The notes below the pieces were generated by a model. The model saw nothing but the letters and a program-made list of their open reading frames with translations, ran no database searches and had not been told where the DNA came from. Below, piece by piece: positions 17,579-25,754 of a stretch of 38,635 bases of DNA. Within the stretch, counting starts at the first letter, position 1. The number at the start of each line of letters is the position of its first letter. Source of the stretch: Virgibacillus oceani (GTDB lineage Bacteria > Bacillota > Bacilli > Bacillales > Amphibacillaceae); NCBI RefSeq assembly GCF_014638995.1, contig NZ_BMFR01000025.1, positions 1 through 38,635 of the forward strand, written 5' to 3'. Both the position numbers and the translations under genes were made by a program.

Positions 17579-19294
17579 TTACGCAAGCATACCACCGTCT
17601 TTAGAGAATTTCACAATCCCTTCAGCTGCACGATACGCTAAAGCTCCTACCGTATCCGTCGGGTTATATCCACCATTGTGCGGGAATGCCGAAGCACCGA
17701 CAACAAATAAATTTTCCATATCCCACATTTGCAAATAATTATTAACAGCAGAAGTATCGGGATCCGCCCCCATAATCACACCGCCAGTATTATGGGTCGA
17801 CTGATAGGTTGTGATATTATAAGGACCTAAATCCTCCATAGCATCAATTTTATCTGCACCCATCTCCTGAAGAATTTCTTTGGACTTTTTAGCTGTAAAT
17901 TTAGCAAGCTCTCTGTCCTGATCCCTGAAATCGTATGTCATCCGTATTAGCGGGTCTCCAAAGGTATCCTTATAAACCGGATCCAGATCCAGGTAATGCT
18001 GTTTAAACGGCATACTGGCTCCCATTGCACCAATAGACAATGTTTGGTTGATATATTTCAGGGAGTTTTGCTTAAATTCTTTACCCCAGGTAGGAGAATC
18101 TGACGGAATCGGATTGTTTGCTATCGGTCTTGCTCCAGTTTGCGTCAAAGCAAGGTAACCACCGTGGATAAATTTTAAATTTGAATGGTCGAAATTATCT
18201 CCATTAAAGTCATCGATAACCATACCTAATGCACCTGCACCAGCAAATGAATTAAACTTTTTGTCCTCAAAATAACCCGAAGCCGCACCTTTAACAACTT
18301 GATATGCATAATTTTTGCCTACTACTCCGGTTCCAGTGGATGAATCGTAAGGACGTCCAATTTTGGAATTCAGCAATAGCTTTACATTATTAAACACATA
18401 GCTTGTCAAAACAACCATATCTGCTGGCTGTTCGATTTCTTCACCAGTCGTTACATCCGTATAAAGCACACCAGTTGCCTTGCCGCCCTTATGTAAAACC
18501 CGTCTGACCCAGGAATGTGTTCTCAAGTCAAATTTACCTGTCTTTTTTGCAACGGGAATTACTGTAACAACAGGGTCTGCTTTAGCACCATACTCACAGC
18601 CAAAACGTTCACAAAACGCGCAATATTGGCAGGCTGACCTAGCTATTCCATCAGGATTCGTATACGATTCTGATAAATTAGCAGAAGGTATTGTATACGG
18701 ATGATACTTCAAATTTTCCGTTGCTTTTTTAAACATTTTCATGGAAGGCGTATGCTTCATTGGCCCAGTCGGATATTTATCAGATCGTTTTCCGCCAAGC
18801 GGGTTTTCTTCACCGGATATGCCTGCCATTTTTTCAAATTTATCGTAATATGGCTCCAGCTCATCGTACGTAATTCCCCAATCCTGAATGGTCATATCAG
18901 CTGGTATTTTATTCTTGCCGTAACGATCAATTGTTTGACTGCGTATTTCAAAGTCATACGGAAGAAAGCGAAATGTCTGTCCATTCCAATGAACTCCAGC
19001 ACCGCCAAGTCCATCACCAAAAAGGAATGAACCATATTGACGCATTGGCAGGGCACGCATTTTTTCATTGCCACGAAATGTAATGGTATCTTTAGATAAA
19101 TCCTGCATTAGTTCATAACGAAGCGCATACCGTAATTCGTCATGCACCATATAATAATCCTCTGTTTGACGTTCTTGCCCTTTTTCCAGGCCAACGACGT
19201 TTAGACCTTGTTTCGTAAGTTCCGAAGCTATAATGCCGCCGCCCCAGCCTACACCGACAATTACCACGTCGGTTTTTGGTAATTTTTTAGCCAT
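17579..19294 (-). CDS. GMC-family FAD oxidoreductase (gluconate/sugar dehydrogenase large subunit type)
   Basis: A 571-residue flavoprotein. The N terminus has the FAD-binding GVGWGGG (residues 14-20), and the C terminus has the GMC closing block VVGASAFPHNGGYNPTDTVG. STHNTGG, near residue 505, supplies the usual active-site histidine and asparagine region. A cluster of four cysteines, C222, C225, C228 and C233 in CQYCAFCERFGC, resembles the [3Fe-4S] ligands of membrane-linked FAD dehydrogenases. It has no signal peptide of its own, so it is expected to travel with the Tat-signal subunit encoded just upstream. Likely reaction: oxidation of a sugar or sugar acid outside the membrane. The electron acceptor is not encoded here. 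Confidence 0.88.
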   Translation of the reverse strand: MAKKLPKTDVVIVGVGWGGGIIASELTKQGLNVVGLEKGQERQTEDYYMVHDELRYALRYELMQDLSKDTITFRGNEKMRALPMRQYGSFLFGDGLGGAGVHWNGQTFRFLPYDFEIRSQTIDRYGKNKIPADMTIQDWGITYDELEPYYDKFEKMAGISGEENPLGGKRSDKYPTGPMKHTPSMKMFKKATENLKYHPYTIPSANLSESYTNPDGIARSACQYCAFCERFGCEYGAKADPVVTVIPVAKKTGKFDLRTHSWVRRVLHKGGKATGVLYTDVTTGEEIEQPADMVVLTSYVFNNVKLLLNSKIGRPYDSSTGTGVVGKNYAYQVVKGAASGYFEDKKFNSFAGAGALGMVIDDFNGDNFDHSNLKFIHGGYLALTQTGARPIANNPIPSDSPTWGKEFKQNSLKYINQTLSIGAMGASMPFKQHYLDLDPVYKDTFGDPLIRMTYDFRDQDRELAKFTAKKSKEILQEMGADKIDAMEDLGPYNITTYQSTHNTGGVIMGADPDTSAVNNYLQMWDMENLFVVGASAFPHNGGYNPTDTVGALAYRAAEGIVKFSKDGGMLA

Positions 19295-19356
19295 TCTGTC
19301 ACCTCACAAATTTGTTGAGTAAACATTAATTAGAAATATCAGCGTTGCACATGAAT

Positions 19357-20106
19357 TTACATATGGTCACGAAGACTGCGCGGCTCAATCTCCTGGAAGT
19401 TGTCATCAGCAATAATTTCCGTATAATTCATTTGATCTCCTGGATAATTCCTCATCTTCCATGCATCCATATCCTTGTTTCCGCCATATAACGGATCACT
19501 GTACACGCCTTCTAACGTCATGCTTCTGAGCATATCAAAAAATCCGCTCGCTGAAATCGTCGATAAATTAACCTTGTCATCAGCAAAATCACTTAGAACC
19601 TTATCCTGTTCATCTTCCGCTATTTCCGTAAACCCTTTTTTAAACTTTTGGTGACTATAATTTTGCATTTCTCTTAATCCAATTCTAAAAATTTCCCGTC
19701 GTTTCAGTCTTCCTTGATATCCCTGCTCCTTCTCACCATGAAAGAACGGGGGAACCATATAGTCTCTGGCATTAAATCCATACGATCCTGCCATTTGATG
19801 ATCAATATAAAATCCTACGCCAAGCTCTTTAGCTCCTGGACCATTATCATCTTCCGGGAAGATTCGTTCAGCTGCAGCTTGTACTGTTTGAAACTCTGCC
19901 TGGCTGAAATACATCAATGCATTATTATAGTTCTTTACTTGTTTTGCTGCCTGCTGTTGTTGGTCCTGATCCTCCGTCCCCCAAGGAATAACACTACCAA
20001 GTACACCACCAACCGCGAGGCCACCTACTGCATAACTGGAATTTCGTATGAATTTCCGTCTGGATAAATTTTCTGCTCCAGACTTCTCGTTGTTTTCTTC
20101 AGTCAA
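19357..20106 (-). CDS. Gluconate 2-dehydrogenase subunit 3 family protein with Tat signal
   Basis: A 249-residue small subunit. The N terminus carries the twin-arginine motif SRRKFIRNS (R16, R17), then a hydrophobic stretch (YAVGGLAVGGVLGSVIPWG). The mature part has the family's QAEFQTVQAAAERIFPEDDN block, with GARELGV-like and YGGNKDMDAWK segments. These small subunits act as chaperone and exporter for the flavoprotein subunit. First gene of the operon; the flavoprotein gene follows after 62 bp and tatA after it. The gene is divergent from the YhcN-like lipoprotein. Assignment is good, but the substrate of the complex is not determined. Confidence 0.9.
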   Translation of the reverse strand: MTEENNEKSGAENLSRRKFIRNSSYAVGGLAVGGVLGSVIPWGTEDQDQQQQAAKQVKNYNNALMYFSQAEFQTVQAAAERIFPEDDNGPGAKELGVGFYIDHQMAGSYGFNARDYMVPPFFHGEKEQGYQGRLKRREIFRIGLREMQNYSHQKFKKGFTEIAEDEQDKVLSDFADDKVNLSTISASGFFDMLRSMTLEGVYSDPLYGGNKDMDAWKMRNYPGDQMNYTEIIADDNFQEIEPRSLRDHM

Positions 20107-20223
20107 AAGACTAACCTCCTTCTATCGATGGAATTTCCGTTTTATTATGTCACCATAATTAACCATTCATGCATGAAAAATTATTGGGCATGCTATTCGT
20201 AAACTACATATGGAGGGAATGCT

Positions 20224-20913
20224 ATGAATAAATTATGGAAAAGAGCAGTAATAGTACTAATGATTGGTATCACGATGGTACTGTCTGCATGCAATGATCA
20301 AGATGAAGACGCTGTGGATACTAATGATTCAAATGGAACAAATACTACAAATATGGCAAATCACACGAATGGTAATCATGAAAATTTAAACAACCCCGAT
20401 ATTATACCAAGTGAGAACAGTGATAAAACTAGAACAACCAATGAAAACGGGGCAACTTCCAGTGGAATGGGACAAAATATATACAGCTCAATTGGCAGTT
20501 CCGGTATACATGAGGGCGGTGTTTCATCTTATTTTGAATCTATCTTGGAAGGTGTAGGTATTACCGGCGTGAAAGTGTTTGTAGTTGACGATTCCGTTGT
20601 ATTAGCAAGAAATAAACAGCAAACAACAAGTCACGAATATGATGATATGCAGCGTGACTTATTAAGTGGCACGGAGGGTATGTCTGGTAAGGGAGAAATG
20701 AAAGGTATAAAGGATAATGGACCAAAAACCTTTGACAATTTAGACCAGGCAAAATCAAAAATGAATGAAATGTTTAATGGAAATGTAAAGATATTAACCG
20801 TGACAAATCCAAAGGCGGTTGATTTGATTGAAGGTATTAAAGAGAATATCATGGATTCTTCATACGAAGCGGCATCTGAAGAACTAGTAGAACTGCTAAA
20901 TATGGCAAAATAA
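20224..20913 (+). CDS. YhcN/YlaJ-type sporulation lipoprotein
   Basis: A 229-residue lipoprotein. The signal peptide ends with the lipobox LSAC (C23), after which the protein would be lipid-anchored. A low-complexity Asn/Thr/Asp-rich linker (about 25-95) precedes the folded domain. The domain shows GVGITGVKVFVVDDSVVLAR and, near its end, GNVKILTVTNPKAVDLIEGI, as in YhcN/YlaJ spore lipoproteins. GGAGGG lies 6 bases before the ATG. CATGCTA at 20189-20195 resembles a sigma-G -10 element, with a poor -35. A likely location is the spore inner membrane. Function in germination or spore structure is inferred from family only. Confidence 0.82.
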   Translation: MNKLWKRAVIVLMIGITMVLSACNDQDEDAVDTNDSNGTNTTNMANHTNGNHENLNNPDIIPSENSDKTRTTNENGATSSGMGQNIYSSIGSSGIHEGGVSSYFESILEGVGITGVKVFVVDDSVVLARNKQQTTSHEYDDMQRDLLSGTEGMSGKGEMKGIKDNGPKTFDNLDQAKSKMNEMFNGNVKILTVTNPKAVDLIEGIKENIMDSSYEAASEELVELLNMAK

Positions 20914-20926
20914 CGTTTTTCCCCTG

Positions 20927-20954
20927 AATCCCCTTTCTATTGGCAAGGGGATTT
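20927..20954 (+). terminator. Weak terminator after the sporulation lipoprotein
   Basis: The 9-bp stem AATCCCCTT / AAGGGGATT (20927-20935 with 20945-20953) is followed by only a poor T run. Confidence 0.5.
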
Positions 20955-21081
20955 AGTCTGATCAATGTTGGAAAGACGAATATCGAAAACAATTAAAAAT
21001 TCATTACATATTCAGAGGATTTATGTGGAACGATACTGATTGAGTGTATTTTAACTCAAAAAATGGATGGAGGTTTTTTTA

Positions 21082-21369
21082 ATGGCACAGCAGCAAAATC
21101 CACAAGTACAACAAGCGGTTCAGGCAGCTGAGCAGGCTCAACAAGCAGTTCAACAAGCTCAAGCTAGTGCTGATCCACAGCAATTACAGCAAGCTCAACA
21201 ACAGTTACAGCAGGCCCAGACTACTTTGCAAAATGCCCAAAATCAAGCTGGTACTGCTGCACAACAGGATCCTCAGCTGCAACAGGCACAACAGCAGCTG
21301 CAGCAAGCGCAACAGGCTCAGCAAAATCAGGCAACACAACAAACACAGCAAAATAATCAGCAGCAATAA
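21082..21369 (+). CDS. Gln/Ala-rich low-complexity protein, unrecognised
   Basis: A 95-residue protein of unknown function. By count, 48 residues are glutamine, and most others are alanine, leucine, asparagine and threonine. It has no lysine, arginine, histidine, cysteine or aromatic residue, and only three acidic ones. Two copies of a module near PQLQQAQQQLQQAQ (residues 32-46 and 64-78) are visible, and the pattern could form a long helix. GGAGG precedes the ATG at 21082, and a strong terminator follows the stop, so it is a real transcription unit. The upstream lipoprotein is spore-type, which makes a spore role conceivable. It lacks the GPR cleavage site of gamma-type SASPs. Confidence 0.75.
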   Translation: MAQQQNPQVQQAVQAAEQAQQAVQQAQASADPQQLQQAQQQLQQAQTTLQNAQNQAGTAAQQDPQLQQAQQQLQQAQQAQQNQATQQTQQNNQQQ

Positions 21370-21370
21370 C

Positions 21371-21410
21371 AAAAAGTGCCGTCATTCGCTATCATATGAC
21401 GGCACTTTTT
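21371..21410 (+). terminator. Terminator of the Gln-rich gene
   Basis: The stem AAAAAGTGCCGTCA with TGACGGCACTTTTT (21371-21384, 21397-21410) ends in a T run, directly after the stop codon. Confidence 0.93.
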
Positions 21411-21634
21411 ACTTGTGCTGTACCGAGGTATGATAATCTGGTCAGTTCTTTTACTTCATCATGGGATTTTCGAATTCTATATCACCCATAAATAATCCTT
21501 TTTAATTCTATATTATCAGGTCAAAAATTTTCTTTAAAAATTTATAAAAAAAGTATTGCCATTTCCAAATAAAGAAGTTAAACTAAAAAACGTTGAAATT
21601 ATAATCATTAAAATTAACCAAGGGGGTATTTACA

Positions 21635-21736
21635 ATGAAAGGAAAAGGCAGCGAAGTAAAAAGGAGTTTCACAGACTATTTGTGGTTTATACCCCTAATT
21701 GCTTTTATATGGTTCAGCATCGCTATAAGTTTATAA
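21635..21736 (+). CDS. Small membrane protein, 33 residues
   Basis: An overlooked short ORF. The polar start MKGKGSEVKRSFTDYL is followed by one hydrophobic helix (WFIPLIAFIWFSIAISL) that runs to the end. AAGGGGG lies 8 bases before the ATG, and a strong terminator lies about 80 bases after the stop. A different, longer frame over the same bases (21556-21741) lacks these signals. The family was not recognised. A small membrane-associated peptide is a reasonable description. Confidence 0.6.
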   Translation: MKGKGSEVKRSFTDYLWFIPLIAFIWFSIAISL

Positions 21737-21811
21737 AGTGAAACTTCATCCAGTGGGGTATTACGCTGTTAATGCGCGATAAAACCTTGCTGATAACTAT
21801 TAAAATTAAAC

Positions 21812-21846
21812 AAAGGTCAGCATCACCCAAGGATGCTGACCTTTTT
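21812..21846. terminator. Terminator between the miniprotein and the GntP permease
   Basis: A perfect stem AAAGGTCAGCATC / GATGCTGACCTTT (21812-21824, 21832-21844) surrounds a 7-base loop. A T run follows on the plus strand, and TTTGTTT follows on the minus strand, so it may serve both convergent units. Confidence 0.88.
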
Positions 21847-21874
21847 AAATGGAAGCCTGCTATTCCAAAAACGA

Positions 21875-23158
21875 TTAATAAATACCAATTGAAGCAAGCA
21901 GAATTCCTACAGCGACTGAAAAGACAGGAATTAATACAGCTACAACAAATATATCCTTATAACTGTCCCTATGCGTCATTCCAGTTATTGCGAACAGCGT
22001 AAGAACTGCACCATTATGTGGTAATGCATCCAGTCCGCCCGAGGAAAGGGAAGCGATTCTGTGAAATTGTTCTGGATCAATTCCACTGTTCTGTGCTATT
22101 TCATAATATTTTGATCCAAGAGCCTCTAGTGCTATTCCCATTCCCCCGGAGGCAGAACCTGTTGCACCTGCTAATACGTTTACAGCGATTGCTTCGGAAA
22201 TTAATGGGTTCCCCTTCACACCCATTAACACGTCTGTCAGCTTTTCGAATCCAGGTACAGCCTTTACTACAGTACCAAAGCCTACAGCCGCACTTGTATT
22301 TATGATAGCTGTAATGGAACCTGCCGCCCCACTGTTTATCGCCTTGATGAAGCCTTTAAATTTATGCAGACTTAGTAGCATAATTAAAATAATTCCAGTA
22401 ATTAGCGCAAGCACGACATCCCAGCCAAAAACATTCAACGTGACCAGCACTGCAACTAAAGGCAGCAGCGATAATAGAAATGAAGGCGTATCCCCTTCAA
22501 CATTGATGATTTTAGTATCCTTTGGTTCTGTGTACGTTTCCCCGTTTGCAGTCAATTTTTTCTCACGCCACAGAAGGTATAAATATCCCCCAACAGCCAT
22601 GATTATTCCAGCAATGATCCCCATAATCGGTGCCGCCATTGGATCTGTGTGAAAATATTCTATTGGTATCAGGTTTTGAATTTGCGGTGTTCCGGGAATT
22701 GCTGTCATGGTGAATGTGAAGGCACCTAGAGCAACCGTTGCTGGAATTAACTTTCTGCTGATGTTTGCTTCGCGAAACAAGGTTAATGCAAGCGGATAAA
22801 CAGCAAATACAACAACGAATAAACTAACACCCCCATAGGTTAGTACCGCCGCAGAAACCAGCACTCCTAAAATTGCACGCTTGGTACCTATAATTTTAGT
22901 TAGTGCAACAGCGACTGATTTAGCCATCCCTGTATCTTCCATTAACTTCCCAAAAACTGCCCCAAGCATAAAAACGGGAAACCAATCTTTTGCAAATGCA
23001 ACAAATCCACCCATATATGTATCTTTATAGGCATCTAATAAATCCAGTCCCCCTGTAAGTGCAACTACCCCAGCTGCAATAGGTGCCACCCAAATAATGG
23101 ACCAGCCCAGATAAGCAAGGATCATTAGAACGATGAGACCAAGTAATATACCTAACAT
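21875..23158 (-). CDS. GntP-family permease, probable 3-hydroxybutyrate transporter
   Basis: A 427-residue, highly hydrophobic transporter of the GntP family with about 12 membrane segments. Typical family features include VSAAVLTYGGVSLFVVVFA and the C-terminal ASGGMGIALEALG and LPHNGAVLTLFAITG, which closely match hydroxybutyrate and gluconate permeases. The start at 23158 is chosen because GGAGAGGG lies 3-4 bases upstream. The longer frame from 23215 overlaps the upstream dehydrogenase stop codon. Cotranscription with a 3-hydroxybutyrate dehydrogenase, 34 bp upstream, supports uptake of 3-hydroxybutyrate over gluconate (inference). Confidence 0.85.
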   Translation of the reverse strand: MLGILLGLIVLMILAYLGWSIIWVAPIAAGVVALTGGLDLLDAYKDTYMGGFVAFAKDWFPVFMLGAVFGKLMEDTGMAKSVAVALTKIIGTKRAILGVLVSAAVLTYGGVSLFVVVFAVYPLALTLFREANISRKLIPATVALGAFTFTMTAIPGTPQIQNLIPIEYFHTDPMAAPIMGIIAGIIMAVGGYLYLLWREKKLTANGETYTEPKDTKIINVEGDTPSFLLSLLPLVAVLVTLNVFGWDVVLALITGIILIMLLSLHKFKGFIKAINSGAAGSITAIINTSAAVGFGTVVKAVPGFEKLTDVLMGVKGNPLISEAIAVNVLAGATGSASGGMGIALEALGSKYYEIAQNSGIDPEQFHRIASLSSGGLDALPHNGAVLTLFAITGMTHRDSYKDIFVVAVLIPVFSVAVGILLASIGIY

Positions 23159-23192
23159 GAAACCCTCTCCTTCATTTATCATTTGTATAAAA

Positions 23193-23972
23193 CTATTGCG
23201 CAGTATAACCGCCATCTAGAACAACAGCTTGCCCTGTAACCCCTTTAGCATTGTTACTAGTCAAAAACATCGTGTAATCTGCAATTTCCTGAACGGATAA
23301 CAACCGTTTTTGCGGAACTAGTGGATAAATGACTTCCTCCAAAACTTTCTCCGGTGAAACGTTTCGGTTAATTGCCAAGTCTTCCAATTGATTTCGTACT
23401 AGCGGTGTATCTACATAACCAGGACAAATCGCATTAACCGTAATTCCATGTTCTGCCCCTTCTAGTGCTGCCACTTTTGTCAGTCCAATTACACCATGTT
23501 TTGCACTGTTATAAGCGGCTTTTCCAGCAAATCCTATTAATCCATTGATTGATGCCATATTTATAATGCGTCCAAATCCCTGCTTTTTCATTGTCGGAAA
23601 TACATGTTTAATTGCCATAAATGGTGCTACAAGCATAACCTTTGTGATAAACTCAAATTTTTCGGTTGGAAAGTCTTCAATGGCTGCAACATGCTGCAAA
23701 CCCGCATTGTTTATCAAAACATCCAGCCTGCCAAATCGCTCAATTGTTTTGTCTATTGCCAATCGAATTTCTTCCTCCTTTGTTACATCGCACTTAATGC
23801 CAAAACATTCATACCCATCCTGTATTAACCTTTCAGTAACCTCCTTCACTTTAGCTTCATTAATATCTGAAAAAACAACCTTTGCCCCATTTTTAACAAA
23901 TTCGGTCCCAATTTCGTAACCAATTCCACTAGCCGCTCCTGTAATAAATACTACCTTGCTGTCAATTAACAT
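23193..23972 (-). CDS. 3-hydroxybutyrate dehydrogenase (SDR family)
   Basis: Oxidises D-3-hydroxybutyrate to acetoacetate with NAD in the cytoplasm. It has 259 residues, normal for the family. The Rossmann motif TGAASGIG is at residues 11-18, NNAG at 88-91, and the catalytic triad is S141, Y154 and K158 (MASING and YNSAKHG). The stretch LIGFAGKAAYNSAKHGVIG and CPGYVDTPLVRNQLEDLA are characteristic of 3-hydroxybutyrate dehydrogenases rather than of general SDRs. It is the first gene after a sigma-54 promoter and is followed by the GntP permease. The sigma-54 activator encoded upstream on the same strand likely controls it. Confidence 0.92.
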   Translation of the reverse strand: MLIDSKVVFITGAASGIGYEIGTEFVKNGAKVVFSDINEAKVKEVTERLIQDGYECFGIKCDVTKEEEIRLAIDKTIERFGRLDVLINNAGLQHVAAIEDFPTEKFEFITKVMLVAPFMAIKHVFPTMKKQGFGRIINMASINGLIGFAGKAAYNSAKHGVIGLTKVAALEGAEHGITVNAICPGYVDTPLVRNQLEDLAINRNVSPEKVLEEVIYPLVPQKRLLSVQEIADYTMFLTSNNAKGVTGQAVVLDGGYTAQ

Positions 23973-24044
23973 TTTCCGTCCTCCAAACCTTTAATTAATG
24001 TTATTACTCGTTAGTCACCAAATTCACACCTTCACATTTTACAA

Positions 24045-24060
24045 GCAATATTTGTGCCAA
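24045..24060 (-). promoter_or_regulatory. Sigma-54 (-24/-12) promoter of the hydroxybutyrate operon
   Basis: Read on the minus strand, TTGGCACAAATATTGC (24060-24045) matches the sigma-54 consensus TGGCAC-N5-TTGC at all invariant positions. It is about 70 bases before the dehydrogenase start codon. The divergence from sigma-A elements and the neighbouring GAFTGA-type activator make the call strong. Confidence 0.9.
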
Positions 24061-24109
24061 CTTTTTAAATAGCAAAAAAGTGAGGAATACACTCTATTGG
24101 AAAACAAAC

Positions 24110-24148
24110 AAAAAAACTCTATCTTCCATTTTTGCGGAAAATAGAGTC
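24110..24148 (-). terminator. Terminator of the sigma-54 activator gene
   Basis: On the minus strand ACTCTATTTTCC pairs with GGAAGATAGAGT around a 7-8 base loop, followed by a run of T (24110-24115 on the map). Confidence 0.85.
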
Positions 24149-24198
24149 TATTTCTTATTCGACAACAATGTAAGCCCTTTCTTTCATATCCAAAAATT

Positions 24199-24224
24199 AA
24201 TAATTCCACATCTGCGGAATTATT
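24199..24224 (-). terminator. Additional hairpin after the activator gene
   Basis: Perfect 9-bp arms AATAATTCC and GGAATTATT surround an 8-base loop, with AATTTTTGG after it on the minus strand. It is 15 bases after the activator's stop codon. It could be a terminator or a regulatory dyad upstream of the sigma-54 promoter. Confidence 0.55.
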
Positions 24225-24239
24225 TCCAGACTTTCGGAA

Positions 24240-25604
24240 TTACTGTAATTCATACTTCCTTATTTTTTCATATAAATTAGATTTACCTATTCCCAGCAAT
24301 TTTGTCGCCTTTTGTTTATCCCCGTCAACTTTTTTCAGTATACGTTCAATTGTTTGTTTTTCAGCTGTCTCCAATATTTCTTTTAACGTACCCTTCTGTT
24401 TTAACGTATAAACAGGCTGTATGTGGTCTGGCAAATCTTCCAATCTGATCGTTTCTGAACTTGTTAGGTGTACCGCTGATTCTAGTACGTTTTCTAATTC
24501 ACGTATATTTCCTGGCCATTTATATTCGCTAAAACGATCTAATACGGCTGGGTCAATATTAATAACCCTTTTCCCTGTACGTTTTGTTACCTTATGAAGA
24601 ATAAATTTAGATAATACGCGTAAATCTTCTACTCTTTCTCTTAGGGAAGGGATTTGAATTTGGACAACATTAATCCGATAAAACAAATCCTCTCGAAATT
24701 GCTGCTCTGTGATAAGTTGTTCTAATGGCTGATTTGTGGCAGCTATAATCCTTACATCCACTTTCTCTGGTTCGACAGCTCCCACCGCTTCAACTTCCCC
24801 TTCCTGCAGCACCCTAAGAATCTTGACCTGTGCACTTAATGGCATATCACCAATTTCATCCAGGAAAATAGTCCCGCCATTGGCAAGCTGAAACTTTCCT
24901 AATTTTCCACCTCTTTTTGCTCCGGTAAACGCACCGTCCTTGTATCCGAATAATTCCGATTCCAGTAAATGCTCAGGAATTGCTGCGCAGTTAACCTTGA
25001 CGAAAGGCTTCATATTTCGTTCACTTAACTGATGAATGCTATGGGCAAACAGTTCTTTACCAGTTCCGCTTTCACCCCTCAATAAAACGGAAACATCTCC
25101 AGGGGAAATTTTTTTGATTTTATTTTTAATCTCATTCAATTCCGGGGAGCTTCCTACTATATCATGAAGTGAATAGATTGCACCGTGCTTGTTTTTCATT
25201 TGGTTGCGATAATGTTCAAGCTCCAGCAACAGGTCTTTAATATGACTGTTCATTTTCATCCATTCTTTGGTGTCCCGAAAAAGCACTGTACCAACTGCAC
25301 CGACTATTTTCCCATTGGACCGTACCGGAATTCGATTGGCTATCATATGGTTGTTTCGTATATATTGCAGGTCAGCAATTTCTTCCACCCCTGTTTTAAC
25401 CACAATATGCATTCTCGTATTTTCGATTACATCTGTGACATGCATACCTAAAACAACTGACTTTTCGACTTCAAGGAAATCACAGTATGTATTATTCATA
25501 CAAGTTACAATCCCCTGGTCATCCACCACGACAAAGCAATGAAAAGCATTCTCGAAAAGCGTTTCAAATATTTCTTCTTTATAAATATTTTTCATAGATT
25601 CCAC
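24240..25604 (-). CDS. Sigma-54-dependent activator with PAS domain
   Basis: A 454-residue enhancer-binding protein. A PAS sensor (about residues 10-115) is followed by the AAA+ domain with Walker A GESGTGKE (177-184), the sigma-54-contact loop GAFTGA (224-229) and Walker B TIFLDE (245-250). A Fis-type helix-turn-helix follows at the end (about 410-454, KATKLLGIGKSNLYEKI). The intact GAFTGA means it can activate sigma-54 promoters, and the one at 24045-24060 is the obvious target. The start is GTG at 25604, with GAGGTGA upstream; an ATG three codons on is possible. The ligand is perhaps 3-hydroxybutyrate, by gene context. Confidence 0.93.
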   Translation of the reverse strand: MESMKNIYKEEIFETLFENAFHCFVVVDDQGIVTCMNNTYCDFLEVEKSVVLGMHVTDVIENTRMHIVVKTGVEEIADLQYIRNNHMIANRIPVRSNGKIVGAVGTVLFRDTKEWMKMNSHIKDLLLELEHYRNQMKNKHGAIYSLHDIVGSSPELNEIKNKIKKISPGDVSVLLRGESGTGKELFAHSIHQLSERNMKPFVKVNCAAIPEHLLESELFGYKDGAFTGAKRGGKLGKFQLANGGTIFLDEIGDMPLSAQVKILRVLQEGEVEAVGAVEPEKVDVRIIAATNQPLEQLITEQQFREDLFYRINVVQIQIPSLRERVEDLRVLSKFILHKVTKRTGKRVINIDPAVLDRFSEYKWPGNIRELENVLESAVHLTSSETIRLEDLPDHIQPVYTLKQKGTLKEILETAEKQTIERILKKVDGDKQKATKLLGIGKSNLYEKIRKYELQ

Positions 25605-25696
25605 GTAGTCACCTCATTTGAAAAGCTTTAACTTTATTATAACAAAGTAAGTGCCCGTTATAATTAAAATCCTTAACAGTATAAATAGATGTAATC

Positions 25697-25730
25697 AAAA
25701 AAGCTTCTGAACACTATCAGAAGCTTTTTT
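25697..25730. terminator. Terminator downstream of ilvD
   Basis: A perfect 14-bp palindromic stem AAAAAAGCTTCTGA / TCAGAAGCTTTTTT surrounds a 6-base loop. It has A and T runs on both sides. It serves the minus-strand ilvD, which stops 25 bp away. Confidence 0.93.
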
Positions 25731-25754
25731 GATTCAGATTACTATACGTCGAGC

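Noticed and set aside
21167..21433. Alternate frame of 88 codons over the Gln-rich gene
   Set aside because: It is the shadow of the CAG/CAA repeats in another frame, and has no ribosome binding site.
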